This document shows, one piece after another, positions 15,643 to 24,863 of a stretch of DNA of 34,190 nt. Origin of the DNA: Bacillota bacterium (GTDB lineage Bacteria; Bacillota; Clostridia; Lachnospirales; Cellulosilyticaceae); the NCBI GenBank assembly GCA_023436395.1, contig JAEZJJ010000108.1, positions 1-34,190 of the forward strand, written 5' to 3'. A model generated the notes under the pieces. The model saw nothing but the letters and a program-made list of their open reading frames with translations. It did no database searches and was not told the origin of the DNA. Numbering within the stretch: position 1 is the stretch's first letter; each line of letters starts with the position of its first letter. The position numbers and the translations under genes are program-made.

Positions 15643-16365
15643 TTAAACTTCTTCTTTCATAGCAATTTGCTTTAGATAGTTAATTTCTTTTGGCGTTAAT
15701 GGACGATATTCTCCAAGTTTAAGACATCCTAATTCAATATCCCCTATAGAAATTCTTTTTAACTGCACGACTGAGCACTTAACCGCTTCACACATTTTTC
15801 TGATTTGTCGATTACGTCCCTCATGAATTGTAATTCTAAGCCATGTATGCTTTTCAGTTTCTTTTACCACGTCTACTTCTGCTGGATAAGTTTTACGATA
15901 ATCAATTACAACACCTTGGCGCAACATATTTAAACTACGTTCACTGATCTTCCCACTCACCTTAACCTCGTAAGACTTATTCACATGATACTTAGGATGT
16001 GTAAGTCCATAAGTGAGCTCACCATCATTTGTAAGTAGTAATAATCCCGAAGTATTATAATCTAATCTTCCTACTGGAAATATTCTTACTTTAACATTTT
16101 TCATTAGGTCTAATACTGTTTGCCTACCCCTTTCATCATGCACTGTTGTTACACAACCTACAGGCTTATTAAGCATGTAATATACATATTTTTCTTCTAA
16201 TTGTATACGCTTATGATTATAGTATACTTCATCGCCTTCTTTTACCTGTGTTCCTAGTTCTTGTACAACTTGACCATTAACAGATACTTTGCCTTCCAAG
16301 ATCAATTCTTCACATTTTCTTCTAGATGCAACACCACAGTTTGCTAAATACTTTTGTAATCTCAT
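15643..16365 (-). CDS. rluB: 23S rRNA pseudouridine synthase, RluB/RsuA type
   Basis: The 240-residue enzyme isomerises a uridine in rRNA to pseudouridine. It has an N-terminal S4 RNA-binding domain (RLQKYLANCGVASRRKCEEL) and the RsuA/RluB catalytic motif GRLDYNTSGLLLLTNDGEL, in which D102 is the nucleophile. Conserved MLNKPVGCVTT and EGRNRQIRKMCEA follow the family pattern. The exact target (23S position 2605 for RluB versus 16S for RsuA) is inferred from length and clostridial synteny. It is the last gene of the scpA-scpB-dacB-rluB operon, 24 bases after dacB. Confidence 0.9.
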   Translation of the reverse strand: MRLQKYLANCGVASRRKCEELILEGKVSVNGQVVQELGTQVKEGDEVYYNHKRIQLEEKYVYYMLNKPVGCVTTVHDERGRQTVLDLMKNVKVRIFPVGRLDYNTSGLLLLTNDGELTYGLTHPKYHVNKSYEVKVSGKISERSLNMLRQGVVIDYRKTYPAEVDVVKETEKHTWLRITIHEGRNRQIRKMCEAVKCSVVQLKRISIGDIELGCLKLGEYRPLTPKEINYLKQIAMKEEV

Positions 16366-16389
16366 AATACCCCTTCTTTATTTATACAT

Positions 16390-17529
16390 TCATTTTAGCC
16401 AATACCTAATATAATCAAATATCGTTGCTTTAGGTACTTCTTCACCTGCCACAAGAGGTGCTTTGGCCAGAATAACACCTTCACAAATCACTTGTATTTC
16501 TCCTACTGTATCACCTTTATGGATAGGTGCTATCATTTTACAAGGTACGACCTTTTTAATATAGACATTTAACTTTTCAGTATCTGTTAAAGGCAAAGTT
16601 ACCTTTTTTTCACAATCTATCGTTAAGTCTTTTATAGTTGACTTCTCGATACTGACTTGTGCTACGTTTTTTTTGGATTCAATGAGGGTATACTTTTTAT
16701 AATGGCTAAACCCATAATTCATCATATTAATAACATCTGTATATTTTTGTGTTTTTCCAGCACTTCCCCATCCTGATCCAAGTGCTGCGCCTACAAGTTG
16801 CATATCATTTCTATAAGCAGCTCCCACAAAGCAATGACCTGCTTTACTTGTAAAACCAGTCTTTACACCATTTGCACCTTCATATGAATAAAAAAAACGA
16901 TTTTTATTTTGCAATCCATAATTTCGACTTCCTTCAGTAGGCATCGTAGGAATTTCAATAGTTGCTGTAGTAACAATTCTAACAAACTCCGGATTATGAA
17001 GGGCATAAGCTCCAATTAAGGCCATATCATATGCACTAGCATAATGTCCTTCTGCATCTAGTCCATTAGGTGTTTTAAATGCAGTAGACTCTGCGCCTAT
17101 TGCCTTTGCTTTTTCCGTCATCTGTTCACAAAATGATTCTACTGAACCTCCTATATGTTCTGCTATAGCAATTGCCGCATCATTGTCAGATTGTAGCATT
17201 AATGCATATAGCAAATCACCTAATCTTTGTTTTTCTCCTGGTTTTAAATGAAGTTTAACAGGTTGAGCACTACTTGCTCTTTTAGATATAGTTACAATAT
17301 CATCTAACTTTCCTTTTTCTAATGCAAGTATACATGTCATTATTTTAGTCGTACTTGCCATAGCTAAGGGCTCATGACCATTTTTCTCATAAAGCACACG
17401 ACCACTTTCTTGTTCAATTAAAACCGCACTTTTGGCACGCACTTTAGGGACTGTATCACTACCATAACATACAACGTTCATAAACATATTGCCTATTAAT
17501 ATAAAGGGAATTATTATCTTCCTTTTCAT
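16390..17529 (-). CDS. dacB: D-alanyl-D-alanine carboxypeptidase (PBP5/DacF family)
   Basis: A secreted or membrane-tethered serine DD-carboxypeptidase that trims the terminal D-Ala of peptidoglycan peptides. It has an N-terminal signal segment (KRKIIIPFILIGNMFMNVV), the catalytic STTK at 59-62, SDN at 114-116 and KTG at 223-225, then a C-terminal PBP5-type beta domain. The C terminus (IFDYIRYWLK) looks like a short membrane-binding helix. The 379-residue length is normal. Upstream GGAGTGAAGG supports the start. It lies between scpB and rluB, as in related sporeformers, where such enzymes act on vegetative or spore cortex wall. The gene symbol is by synteny and less certain than the function. 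Confidence 0.9.
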   Translation of the reverse strand: MKRKIIIPFILIGNMFMNVVCYGSDTVPKVRAKSAVLIEQESGRVLYEKNGHEPLAMASTTKIMTCILALEKGKLDDIVTISKRASSAQPVKLHLKPGEKQRLGDLLYALMLQSDNDAAIAIAEHIGGSVESFCEQMTEKAKAIGAESTAFKTPNGLDAEGHYASAYDMALIGAYALHNPEFVRIVTTATIEIPTMPTEGSRNYGLQNKNRFFYSYEGANGVKTGFTSKAGHCFVGAAYRNDMQLVGAALGSGWGSAGKTQKYTDVINMMNYGFSHYKKYTLIESKKNVAQVSIEKSTIKDLTIDCEKKVTLPLTDTEKLNVYIKKVVPCKMIAPIHKGDTVGEIQVICEGVILAKAPLVAGEEVPKATIFDYIRYWLK

Positions 17530-17622
17530 GCCTTCACTCCTCTATTGCACTTAAGCACTCCATGTTGTCTCACTCTAAATCTTCCCTTATATTCTAGTCT
17601 TTATGCATCTAACAGTAGCTAA

Positions 17623-18234
17623 CTACTCACCTTCTATTGCGATTTGCTTATTCTCAGCTATCATCTCATGATCTTCGTAATAATTCATTTCTTCTCTTAC
17701 TTCTTCTTTAAACTTTTCTAAGAGTTCTTCCTTGATTTTAGGAAGTTCTTCTAAGTTCTTAAATCCAAAATGACGTAAAAACTCATTAGTTGTCCCAAAT
17801 AATATAGGTCGCCCTATAACATTTAATCTTCCAACCTCTTCGATGAGACCATATTCAATAAGTCTACTTATCGCATGTTCACACCTTACTCCTCGTATAT
17901 CTTCTATTTGTGTTCGTGTGATAGGTTGTGAATAAGCTACAATTGCCAATGTTTCAATAAGTGCCTGCGTCAAAAGATTTTTTACAGGTTTTTGCCTATA
18001 CAGTTGAATCATTTCTGTATGTTTGGGCGAAGTACACATTTGATAACCATCATCTACTTCGATAATTTCAATTCCACTATTACTTTTTCCATAATACTCA
18101 TTTAGTCCGTTAATAGCCATATGAATAGAAAAAGCTTCTGTATTACATATTTCACATAGTCTTTTCTGCGAGATAATATCTCCTGCATAAAAAAGCAGGG
18201 CTTCAATACTACTTTCAAGCTCTGACTTCTTCAT
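17623..18234 (-). CDS. scpB: Segregation and condensation protein B
   Basis: ScpB is the winged-helix partner of the SMC-ScpA condensin that compacts and segregates the chromosome. The 203-residue sequence has the signature SSIEALLFYAGDIIS at the start, QALIETLAIVAYSQPITR near 93 and RGVRCEHAISRLIEYGLIE, then an acidic tail. The start lies inside scpA: the two genes overlap by 20 bases, and AGGAGG in the end of scpA sits seven bases before the ATG, so translation is probably coupled. Confidence 0.95.
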   Translation of the reverse strand: MKKSELESSIEALLFYAGDIISQKRLCEICNTEAFSIHMAINGLNEYYGKSNSGIEIIEVDDGYQMCTSPKHTEMIQLYRQKPVKNLLTQALIETLAIVAYSQPITRTQIEDIRGVRCEHAISRLIEYGLIEEVGRLNVIGRPILFGTTNEFLRHFGFKNLEELPKIKEELLEKFKEEVREEMNYYEDHEMIAENKQIAIEGE

Positions 18235-18985
18235 CTTCTATTCCTCCTTTTATAACAATATCACCTTGTGGCTCTTCTTGTAGTACTGTTACTTCTTTTT
18301 TATGAATAAGTTCTAATAAAGCCATAAATGTAACAATTAATTCTATTTTAGGCATTTGTGGTTTGCAAATAGTAAAAAAGGTAGTTTTCCCTTCTAATGC
18401 AATCAGATTACGAATATACATACTCTTCTGCTGAATAGTATAAGTATCTTTTTTTAAGATTTGATGATCAATTTTTCGCTCTTCTTTGTCATGCTGTTCC
18501 CATTCTTTTTGTTTCATGAGTTGTTCAAACGTATCGTACAATAATTTTAAGGTTACATTCTCCAAAATACTATCATAATTCATAACACTATCAGGAATGT
18601 CAATAGCAGCAGGTTTATTTCTAAAACAATATTGACTGCTTTCTCCTTGACATGCACTTAACTTTTCTGATACATATTTGACCTTTTTATATTCTAGTAA
18701 CTTCCTTACCAATTCTTCTCTTGGATCTTCTTCTGCTTCCTCTCCTATTTTTGTATGTTTAGGAAGTAACATACGTGACTTAATATAAAGTAATGTAGCA
18801 GCCATTACAATAAAATCACTCATCTGATCTAATTCTACTTCTTCTGCCTCTTCTAAATACATCATATATTGATCTGTAATAGCAGAAATTTCTATATCAT
18901 AAATATTCATTTTATTTTTATCAATCAAATAAAGTAATAAATCTAACGGACCTTCAAAATCCTGTAATTTAAACAATACAGCCAC
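18215..18985 (-). CDS. scpA: Segregation and condensation protein A
   Basis: ScpA is the kleisin subunit that bridges SMC heads. The 256-residue protein starts with LQDFEGPLDLLLYLIDKNKM and IYDIEISAITDQYM. It then has the conserved MSDFIVMAATLLYIKSRMLL helix near 60, a charged middle and a C-terminal winged helix (VTFMALLELIHKKEVTV). The initiation codon is GTG, preceded by AGGAGG eight bases upstream. That sequence lies inside a self-complementary AGGAGGCTCCT, which could partly hide it. The gene heads the scpA-scpB-dacB-rluB run. Confidence 0.94.
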   Translation of the reverse strand: MAVLFKLQDFEGPLDLLLYLIDKNKMNIYDIEISAITDQYMMYLEEAEEVELDQMSDFIVMAATLLYIKSRMLLPKHTKIGEEAEEDPREELVRKLLEYKKVKYVSEKLSACQGESSQYCFRNKPAAIDIPDSVMNYDSILENVTLKLLYDTFEQLMKQKEWEQHDKEERKIDHQILKKDTYTIQQKSMYIRNLIALEGKTTFFTICKPQMPKIELIVTFMALLELIHKKEVTVLQEEPQGDIVIKGGIEDEEVRA

Positions 18986-19110
18986 TTAAGGAGCCTCCTG
19001 TCAACTTTTGTTATATACTAAGTGTATCTGCTTGTCACTATTTATGCAAGTATAAAATAACGGCTCTAAACATGTCATTACTATATTTTCCTAATCAGTA
19101 TAATAGAAAA

Positions 19111-19152
19111 AGTCATAACTAACACCTATGATACATTAGGCTAGTTATGACT
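19111..19152 (-). terminator. Intrinsic terminator after dacF
   Basis: AGTCATAACTA (19111-19121) pairs perfectly with TAGTTATGACT (19142-19152), with an inner CCTA/TAGG pairing. On the minus strand it is followed by TTTTTCTATT. It separates the dacF transcript from scpA. Confidence 0.85.
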
Positions 19153-19188
19153 GTTTGAACCGTTTATGATAATACCCCTTTAAATGAT

Positions 19189-20379
19189 CTACTTAGATAA
19201 CTTAAAAAAGCGCTTACACATATAGGGAATCATTTGTTTAATAGTTGCTTTTTGAACATCAGTTGCCGATATAAGCTGTCCTTTACCTACTTCAACCCCA
19301 TCTAAATAATAGGTAATCTCCCCTATCACACTTCCTTTAACAATAGGTGCTACAAGAGGCTCCTTATAATTCACTTGATAAGTTAACTCACTATTTGTAT
19401 TACTCTTAGGTACTACAAAAGCCTTTGTTTCTTGAGTTGCAACATTAATTTTAGTAATATTACCTTTTTTAACAGGTGTTTCATCTATAATAGTTCCTAT
19501 TGCTGGTCCTACCTTTACTTTATAGTTTGCAAAACCATAATCTAAAAGTTGCCCAGCTTCTCGAAAACGTGTCTTACCGTCGGCCGCTCCCATAATAACA
19601 GCAATAAGTCCCATATTATCCCTTGTAGCTGTAGCACTCACACAATGTTTTGCCTCTGGCGTATATCCTGTTTTAAGTCCAGTAGTCCCTTTATACCACT
19701 TCAGCATTTTATTTGTATTAGACAAACCAAACTCTGATTCACCTCGTCTTGTTTTATGAGTAATGGTATCCATCCATGTTGTTAAAGTCTTTGTAATCTC
19801 TGGATGACCATTGATAAGTGCTCTAGACATTAATGCAATATCTCTCGCTGTAGATACATGTCCATCTATATGAAGTCCACAAGCATTCTTAAAAACAGTA
19901 TGTGTCATACCCAATTCTTTTGCCCTTTTATTCATCAACTCCACAAATTGTTCTTCACTTCCTGCAATATACTCACTCATTGCAACTGCAGCATCATTAG
20001 CAGAAGCTATACAAATACATTTTACAAGGTCTCTTACAGTTTGCTCTTCACCAGGTTCCATAAATACTTGTGAACCACCCATATGTGCAGCATGCTCACT
20101 AATTGTTACTTTGTCTTCCCAATTAATCTTACCTGTATCTATTGCCTCATTAATAAGCAATAGTGTCATAATTTTAGTAATACTGGCAGGTGGCAAAGGT
20201 TCATCTGCATTACGCTCTAATAATACCTTTCCACTTGACTCTTCCATGAGTATATAACTTCTAGCTGTTGTCGCTAAACTTTGACTATTTGCCTTCTGAG
20301 GTGTAGATGCTGCAAAAACCTGAGAAGAGCATATCACAATAAGTAATAAAAAGATAACTCCTGCACGTCTACTTTTCAT
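19189..20379 (-). CDS. dacF: D-alanyl-D-alanine carboxypeptidase, DacF-like
   Basis: This is a second serine DD-carboxypeptidase in the window. From the start used here it has a signal peptide (basic MKSRR, hydrophobic core, likely cleavage after SSQVFA), the catalytic SITK at 66-69, SAN at 126-128 and KTG at 236-238, then a C-terminal PBP5 domain and an amphipathic end (MIPYMCKRFFKLSK). The open frame extends to 20430, but AAGGAGG sits just before the ATG at 20379, giving 396 residues. It follows deoA, as dacF does in B. subtilis-like synteny (deoB, nucleoside phosphorylase, dacF), where it is expressed in the forespore. Timing here is inferred only. Confidence 0.9.
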   Translation of the reverse strand: MKSRRAGVIFLLLIVICSSQVFAASTPQKANSQSLATTARSYILMEESSGKVLLERNADEPLPPASITKIMTLLLINEAIDTGKINWEDKVTISEHAAHMGGSQVFMEPGEEQTVRDLVKCICIASANDAAVAMSEYIAGSEEQFVELMNKRAKELGMTHTVFKNACGLHIDGHVSTARDIALMSRALINGHPEITKTLTTWMDTITHKTRRGESEFGLSNTNKMLKWYKGTTGLKTGYTPEAKHCVSATATRDNMGLIAVIMGAADGKTRFREAGQLLDYGFANYKVKVGPAIGTIIDETPVKKGNITKINVATQETKAFVVPKSNTNSELTYQVNYKEPLVAPIVKGSVIGEITYYLDGVEVGKGQLISATDVQKATIKQMIPYMCKRFFKLSK

Positions 20380-20470
20380 AACTGTCCTCCTTATAATTCC
20401 TTTGCCCATAGTATTTGTAATTCTATACAATTTATACCTATGGCCGTTATAAGAAAACAGCCTTGTTTAT

Positions 20471-21778
20471 CTAATGAATAATATCGTAAATCAAAATAGG
20501 TTTTTCTACTTTTTCTTTGCTTATTTCATAGGCTTGTTCTAAAATTTCAACTGCAGTTTGATACTTCTCTTCATTATTATAATAAAGGGTTGCAACAGGT
20601 GTTTTTTCTTCTATTTTATCTCCTATTTTTTTATGAATAATAAGCCCAACAGCTAAGTCAATGTTGCTCTCCTTTGTTTCTCTTCCTGCACCTAAAACAA
20701 GAGCTGCACGGCCCACTGCTTCTGCATCAATAGCTTTAACATATCCCTCTTTCTCTTCTAGATAAACCTCTTTATGATATTTAGCTTGTGGTAAACGGCT
20801 TAAATCATCTACAGCTTTTTCATCTCCTCCTTGCAAACGAATCCACTCTTTCAATTTATCAATAGCTGCACCTGTACTGAGTAGGTGCTGTACTTCTTTT
20901 TTAGCACTTTCTATATCGTTTGATACCCCGGCTAATACAAGCATTTGACTAGCTAAGGTAAGTGTTAATAAAGTTAAATCTTCTGGCCCATTCCCATTGA
21001 GTGTATCAATAGCCTCTATGACTTCTAATGCATTACCCACTGCATATCCTAGAGGTTGATTCATATCAGAAATAACCGCCATTGTTTGACGTCCAATATG
21101 ATTTCCAATGTCCACCATAGCTTGACCTAATGCTTTAGCATCCTCTAAATTTTTCATAAAAGCCCCAGTCCCACATTTTACATCAAGACAAATAGCATCT
21201 GCACCAGAAGCAATTTTCTTAGACATAATTGAACTAGCAATCAGTGACATATTATCAACAGTGGCTGTCACATCTCTAAGAGCATATAGTTTTTTATCTG
21301 CTGGAGCTAACTCTCCACTTTGTCCAACTACTGCAATATGGTGATGATTTACATTTTCAAAAAACTGCTCTTCTGTTAATTCTACTTTAAAGCCTTTAAA
21401 AGATTCTAATTTATCAATAGTTCCCCCTGTATGTCCAAGCCCACGCCCTGACATTTTAGCAACTTTAGCACCTGCTGCTGCTACAAGAGGCGCTAATACA
21501 ATAGTTGTTTTGTCCCCTACGCCACCAGTACTATGCTTATCCACTTTTATACCATCAATGGGTGATAAATCTATTTGATCGCCACTTCTAACCATTGCCA
21601 TGGTTAAATGTGCTGTTTCTTCTAATGTCATTCCTTGAAAATAAATAGCCATTAATAATGCTGATATCTGATAATCTGGTATTTCACCCTTTGTGTAACC
21701 ATTGATTACAAAATCTATTTCTTCTTGTGAGAGAGATAGACCTCTTTTTTTGTGATCAATAATGTCATACATTCTCAT
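20471..21778 (-). CDS. pdp: Pyrimidine-nucleoside phosphorylase
   Basis: The enzyme splits uridine, thymidine and deoxyuridine with phosphate, giving the base and (deoxy)ribose-1-phosphate. The 435-residue protein has KHSTGGVGDKTTIVLAPLVA (81-100), KMSGRGLGHTGGTIDKLES (108-126) and DVKCGTGAFMKN, all classic for the thymidine/pyrimidine phosphorylase family including the phosphate-binding site. An ATG with AGGAGG nine bases upstream supports the start. It lies 21 bases after deoB, so the product sugar phosphate is passed to phosphopentomutase from the same operon. deoA would be the enterobacterial name. Confidence 0.93.
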   Translation of the reverse strand: MRMYDIIDHKKRGLSLSQEEIDFVINGYTKGEIPDYQISALLMAIYFQGMTLEETAHLTMAMVRSGDQIDLSPIDGIKVDKHSTGGVGDKTTIVLAPLVAAAGAKVAKMSGRGLGHTGGTIDKLESFKGFKVELTEEQFFENVNHHHIAVVGQSGELAPADKKLYALRDVTATVDNMSLIASSIMSKKIASGADAICLDVKCGTGAFMKNLEDAKALGQAMVDIGNHIGRQTMAVISDMNQPLGYAVGNALEVIEAIDTLNGNGPEDLTLLTLTLASQMLVLAGVSNDIESAKKEVQHLLSTGAAIDKLKEWIRLQGGDEKAVDDLSRLPQAKYHKEVYLEEKEGYVKAIDAEAVGRAALVLGAGRETKESNIDLAVGLIIHKKIGDKIEEKTPVATLYYNNEEKYQTAVEILEQAYEISKEKVEKPILIYDIIH

Positions 21779-21799
21779 TTTATCGTTCCTCCTACAACT

Positions 21800-22969
21800 T
21801 TATTTACACACTTCTTTTAAAAAACTTTCACCAATTTTTAGTTGTGGAAGTTCAAATAATTCACATAGAGTTTGGCCTATATCAGCAAAACTCTTTCTAG
21901 TACCTAAATCTACCCCTGCTTTAATATCATGACCAATTACTAATAAAGGCACATATTCTCTTGTATGATCTGTTCCTGGAGCTGTTGGATCGCAACCATG
22001 ATCTGCAGTAATAATTAAAATATCTTCTTCTTTTAAAGCATCTACAATTTGGGGTAATGCTTGATCAAAAGCTTCTAACCCTTTTCCATAACTTGAAGGA
22101 TCATTACGATGTCCCCATTTCATATCAAAATCTACTAAGTTGGTAAAAATAAGTCCTTCTTGATATTTATCCATACATTCTAATGTAGCAGCTATACCAT
22201 TCTCATTATCCTTCGTATGAATAGCTGTTGTAATGCCTTGCCCATTAAAAATATCTTTAATCTTTCCTACTGCAATAACAGGTACTCCTTTTTCCTTACA
22301 GTAAGACAATAGATTAGGCTGAGGTGGACATACTGCATAATCATGTCTGTTAGATGTACGTGTAAATGCTCCTACTTCACCTGTAAATGGCCTTGCAATC
22401 ACACGAGCTACTTCATGATCACCTTTTAATAATTCACGCGCAATCTCACACATTTCATATAGTTCTTCTAGCGGAATAATGGATTCATGAGCAGCAATTT
22501 GAAAGACACTATCTGCAGAAGTATAAATAATGGGTTTTCCTGTTTTTACATGTTCTTCTCCTAGTTCTTCAATAATTGCTGTTCCTGAAGCTGTACAGTT
22601 ACCTAAAGTACCTCTCCCTATCTTATGCTCAAAAGCCTCCATAATTTCTTTAGGAAAACCATCTGGATAAGTTGGAAATGGTACTTCTGTATAAATACCT
22701 ATCATTTCCCAATGTCCAGTTGTTGTATCTTTTCCTTTTGATAATTCACCCATTCTCGCAAAACTTCCTTGAGGTGCTTTACATACTGGAAGAGCTTTCA
22801 TTCCTTCTATATTTCCTAATCCATACGCAATCATATGTTCTAATTGTAATCCATTACAGTGTTCATAAACATGGGCAATTGTATTGACATCCCCATCACC
22901 ATATAGTTTTGAATCAGGCATTGCTCCCATTCCCACGCTGTCTAAGACTATCCATATTGCTCTTTTCAT
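21800..22969 (-). CDS. deoB: Phosphopentomutase
   Basis: DeoB interconverts (deoxy)ribose-1-phosphate and -5-phosphate. It belongs to the alkaline-phosphatase superfamily with two Mn2+ ions. The 389-residue protein has IVLDSVGMGAMPDS (D10) at the N terminus and DTTTGHWEMIG with the threonine that is phosphorylated. The C-terminal metal motifs are ITADHGCDPTAPGTDHTREY. Motif order and length are typical. It is the promoter-proximal gene of the nucleoside-salvage pair and follows the xerD terminator. Confidence 0.95.
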   Translation of the reverse strand: MKRAIWIVLDSVGMGAMPDSKLYGDGDVNTIAHVYEHCNGLQLEHMIAYGLGNIEGMKALPVCKAPQGSFARMGELSKGKDTTTGHWEMIGIYTEVPFPTYPDGFPKEIMEAFEHKIGRGTLGNCTASGTAIIEELGEEHVKTGKPIIYTSADSVFQIAAHESIIPLEELYEMCEIARELLKGDHEVARVIARPFTGEVGAFTRTSNRHDYAVCPPQPNLLSYCKEKGVPVIAVGKIKDIFNGQGITTAIHTKDNENGIAATLECMDKYQEGLIFTNLVDFDMKWGHRNDPSSYGKGLEAFDQALPQIVDALKEEDILIITADHGCDPTAPGTDHTREYVPLLVIGHDIKAGVDLGTRKSFADIGQTLCELFELPQLKIGESFLKEVCK

Positions 22970-23046
22970 CTATTTACCCTCCTAATTCTTAAGTGTCTAT
23001 TTAGATTTTCTAATAGTATCACCCAACATAATATTTATTAATTCTT

Positions 23047-23055
23047 ATTGTACCA
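23047..23055 (-). promoter_or_regulatory. Extended -10 promoter of the deoB operon
   Basis: The minus strand reads TGGTACAAT (23055-23047), an extended -10 with no strong -35. It lies just after the xerD terminator and about 80 bases before deoB. Confidence 0.45.
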
Positions 23056-23083
23056 TATCCCATAAAAAAATTGCACAAAAAAA

Positions 23084-23099
23084 AGAGCAAAATTGCTCT
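23084..23099 (-). terminator. Intrinsic terminator after xerD
   Basis: AGAGCAA (23084-23090) and TTGCTCT (23093-23099) form a short hairpin. On the minus strand it is followed by eight T, then a second T run. It lies a few bases beyond the xerD stop codon. Confidence 0.85.
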
Positions 23100-23105
23100 A
23101 GTTTT

Positions 23106-23996
23106 TTATGCACGTGGGTGCGATTTTTGATAAACATCCATTAATTCTTCTGTTTCCTTGTTTAAATGCATATAAACTTGGGTTGTAGAAATATCTGAAT
23201 GCCCTAACATCTGTTGTACCGACTTTAAATTTGCTCCATTTTGTACAAGATGCGCAGCAAAAGAATGTCTCAGCATATGAGGTGTAATTTCTCCTTGAAT
23301 ATGTGCTGAGTTAGCATATGTTTTTAAAATCTTCCAAAACCCTTGCCTTGTCATAGGATATCCATTACAATTCACGAATACCGTTTTATCTGCTGCACTT
23401 CTAATTAAAATATGTCTTACTTCTCCTAAATAGGTATTCAATGCTGAAATAGCCGATTTACCAATAGGAATCGTTCTTTCCTTCTGTGCATCTCTACATA
23501 TGATATAACCTTGTTGTAAATTAATATCTGTTGTTTTGAGTGATATCAATTCGGATACACGTATACCTGTTGCATAAAGTAATTCTAACATAGCACGATC
23601 ACGAATCCCCTTTGTATCCTTTTTATTCGGTTGCTCAAGTAGAGAACTTATTTGCTCTTGTGTTAAAATACGTGGTACTTTCTTTTCAATCTTTGGTAAT
23701 GCAATTAATCTTGCTGGATTTTCACTTAACAACTGTTCTTTTACAAGATATTGACAAAAAGCACGAATAGATGCTAACGTACGAGAAATTGTTGCTGTAG
23801 ATTTCCCTCCATCTTTCATATGTTCTAAATAAACTCTTAATTGCTGGTCAGTCAAAGACTGAACCTCTATTTTCCCCATTTTTTCAACATAACGAACGAA
23901 ATATTTTAAATCTCTTTCATACGACTGGACTGTATTACCTGAAGCACGTTTAATATGCTTTAAATAATACAAAAATGACGTAATATACTCCTCCAT
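23106..23996 (-). CDS. xerD: Tyrosine recombinase XerD
   Basis: XerD, with XerC, resolves chromosome dimers at dif during division. The 296-residue protein has the N-terminal SAM-like core-binding domain and the complete catalytic set: R146 (ATGIRVSEL), K172 (QKERTIPI), H240 and R243 (TPHMLRHSFAAHL), H266 (LGHSDIST) and nucleophile Y275 (TQVYMHL). Length and the chromosomal setting next to deoB match housekeeping XerD rather than a mobile-element integrase. No att-like repeats or cargo flank it. AAAGGGG precedes the start. Confidence 0.93.
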   Translation of the reverse strand: MEEYITSFLYYLKHIKRASGNTVQSYERDLKYFVRYVEKMGKIEVQSLTDQQLRVYLEHMKDGGKSTATISRTLASIRAFCQYLVKEQLLSENPARLIALPKIEKKVPRILTQEQISSLLEQPNKKDTKGIRDRAMLELLYATGIRVSELISLKTTDINLQQGYIICRDAQKERTIPIGKSAISALNTYLGEVRHILIRSAADKTVFVNCNGYPMTRQGFWKILKTYANSAHIQGEITPHMLRHSFAAHLVQNGANLKSVQQMLGHSDISTTQVYMHLNKETEELMDVYQKSHPRA

Positions 23997-24048
23997 AGCA
24001 ATTCCCCTTTAACACAACATATTCTCATGCCATATAGTATTTTATTTT

Positions 24049-24077
24049 ATTATAACTAAAACGGCATTTAATGTCTA
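24049..24077 (-). promoter_or_regulatory. Sigma-A-type promoter of xerD
   Basis: TAGACA (24077-24072) and TATAAT (24054-24049) on the minus strand are 17 bases apart. Transcription would start near 24042, about 46 bases before xerD. The surrounding 24010-24186 region is almost pure A/T with no other feature that I can support. Confidence 0.6.
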
Positions 24078-24186
24078 TATTATTTAATTTTTATGTATAA
24101 TTTTTAAATTATAAATAATTATACCATAAATTTTTTTATTATTTACAATATTTTATCATTTTATCTTATTTTTTATTCAAAATAAA

Positions 24187-24224
24187 ACAACTTATACTTT
24201 TAAAATCTATCAAGTATAAGTTGT
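24187..24224 (-). terminator. Intrinsic terminator after pyrR
   Basis: ACAACTTATACTT (24187-24199) pairs perfectly with AAGTATAAGTTGT (24212-24224). The minus strand continues TTTTATTTT. It lies about 20 bases after the pyrR stop. Confidence 0.85.
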
Positions 24225-24242
24225 CTAATACTAAATTAATTT

Positions 24243-24785
24243 TTATTTATTTTTACTCACTAAGCGTACCACATTTTCATCATCAACCTCTGATAAACGC
24301 ACTTGAACAATCTCTTTCTTTGAAGTAGGAATATTTTTTCCCACAAAATCTGGTCTAATGGGAAGTTCTCTATGTCCACGATCGATAAGTGTAGCCAATT
24401 TAATAAAACTTGGTCTTCCTATGTCCATTAAGGCATCCATTGCTGCACGCACAGTTCTACCAGTAAAAATAACATCATCTACTAAAATAACGCCCTTACC
24501 ATTAATATTTGAGGTGATTGCATGTGCTTCTGTAAAAGGTTGGTCGAACTTCTTTTCTAAATCATCTCTGTAAAAAGTAATATTAATACGCTCTACAGGC
24601 ACAACACTATTTTCTATCATTCTAATCTTATCAGATAAAACCTTGGCGAGTGGTACTCCTCTTGTCTCTATCCCTATTAAAACAAGATCCTTCGCACCTT
24701 TATTAGCCTCTATAATTTCGTGAGCTATTCGAGTAAGCGCACGATTTATTGCTGCCTCATCCATCAAAATCTTTATTTCATCCAT
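24243..24785 (-). CDS. pyrR: Bifunctional pyrimidine operon attenuation protein / uracil phosphoribosyltransferase
   Basis: PyrR binds pyr mRNA when UMP is high and promotes termination; it also has uracil phosphoribosyltransferase activity. The PRPP-binding loop VILVDDVIFTGRT is at 99-111 of the protein used here. RINITFYRDDL and the C-terminal KNIPTSKKEIVQVRL are also typical. The open frame extends to 24830, but GAAGGATGGAAG precedes the ATG at 24785, and this start gives 180 residues, the family length. The 5' leader carries an attenuator-like hairpin, suggesting autoregulation. No pyr biosynthetic gene follows; pyrR stands alone before its terminator. Confidence 0.93.
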   Translation of the reverse strand: MDEIKILMDEAAINRALTRIAHEIIEANKGAKDLVLIGIETRGVPLAKVLSDKIRMIENSVVPVERINITFYRDDLEKKFDQPFTEAHAITSNINGKGVILVDDVIFTGRTVRAAMDALMDIGRPSFIKLATLIDRGHRELPIRPDFVGKNIPTSKKEIVQVRLSEVDDENVVRLVSKNK

Positions 24786-24863
24786 GATAACTTCCATCCT
24801 TCTATTTGTTATTAGTTCGGTGCATTTCATCTATTATTCCCTACATCTTTATTGTCTAGACGC

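Noticed and set aside
23106..23996. Integrase of a mobile element
   Set aside because: Length, full XerD motifs and synteny with deoB indicate the housekeeping recombinase. No att repeats or cargo genes flank it.
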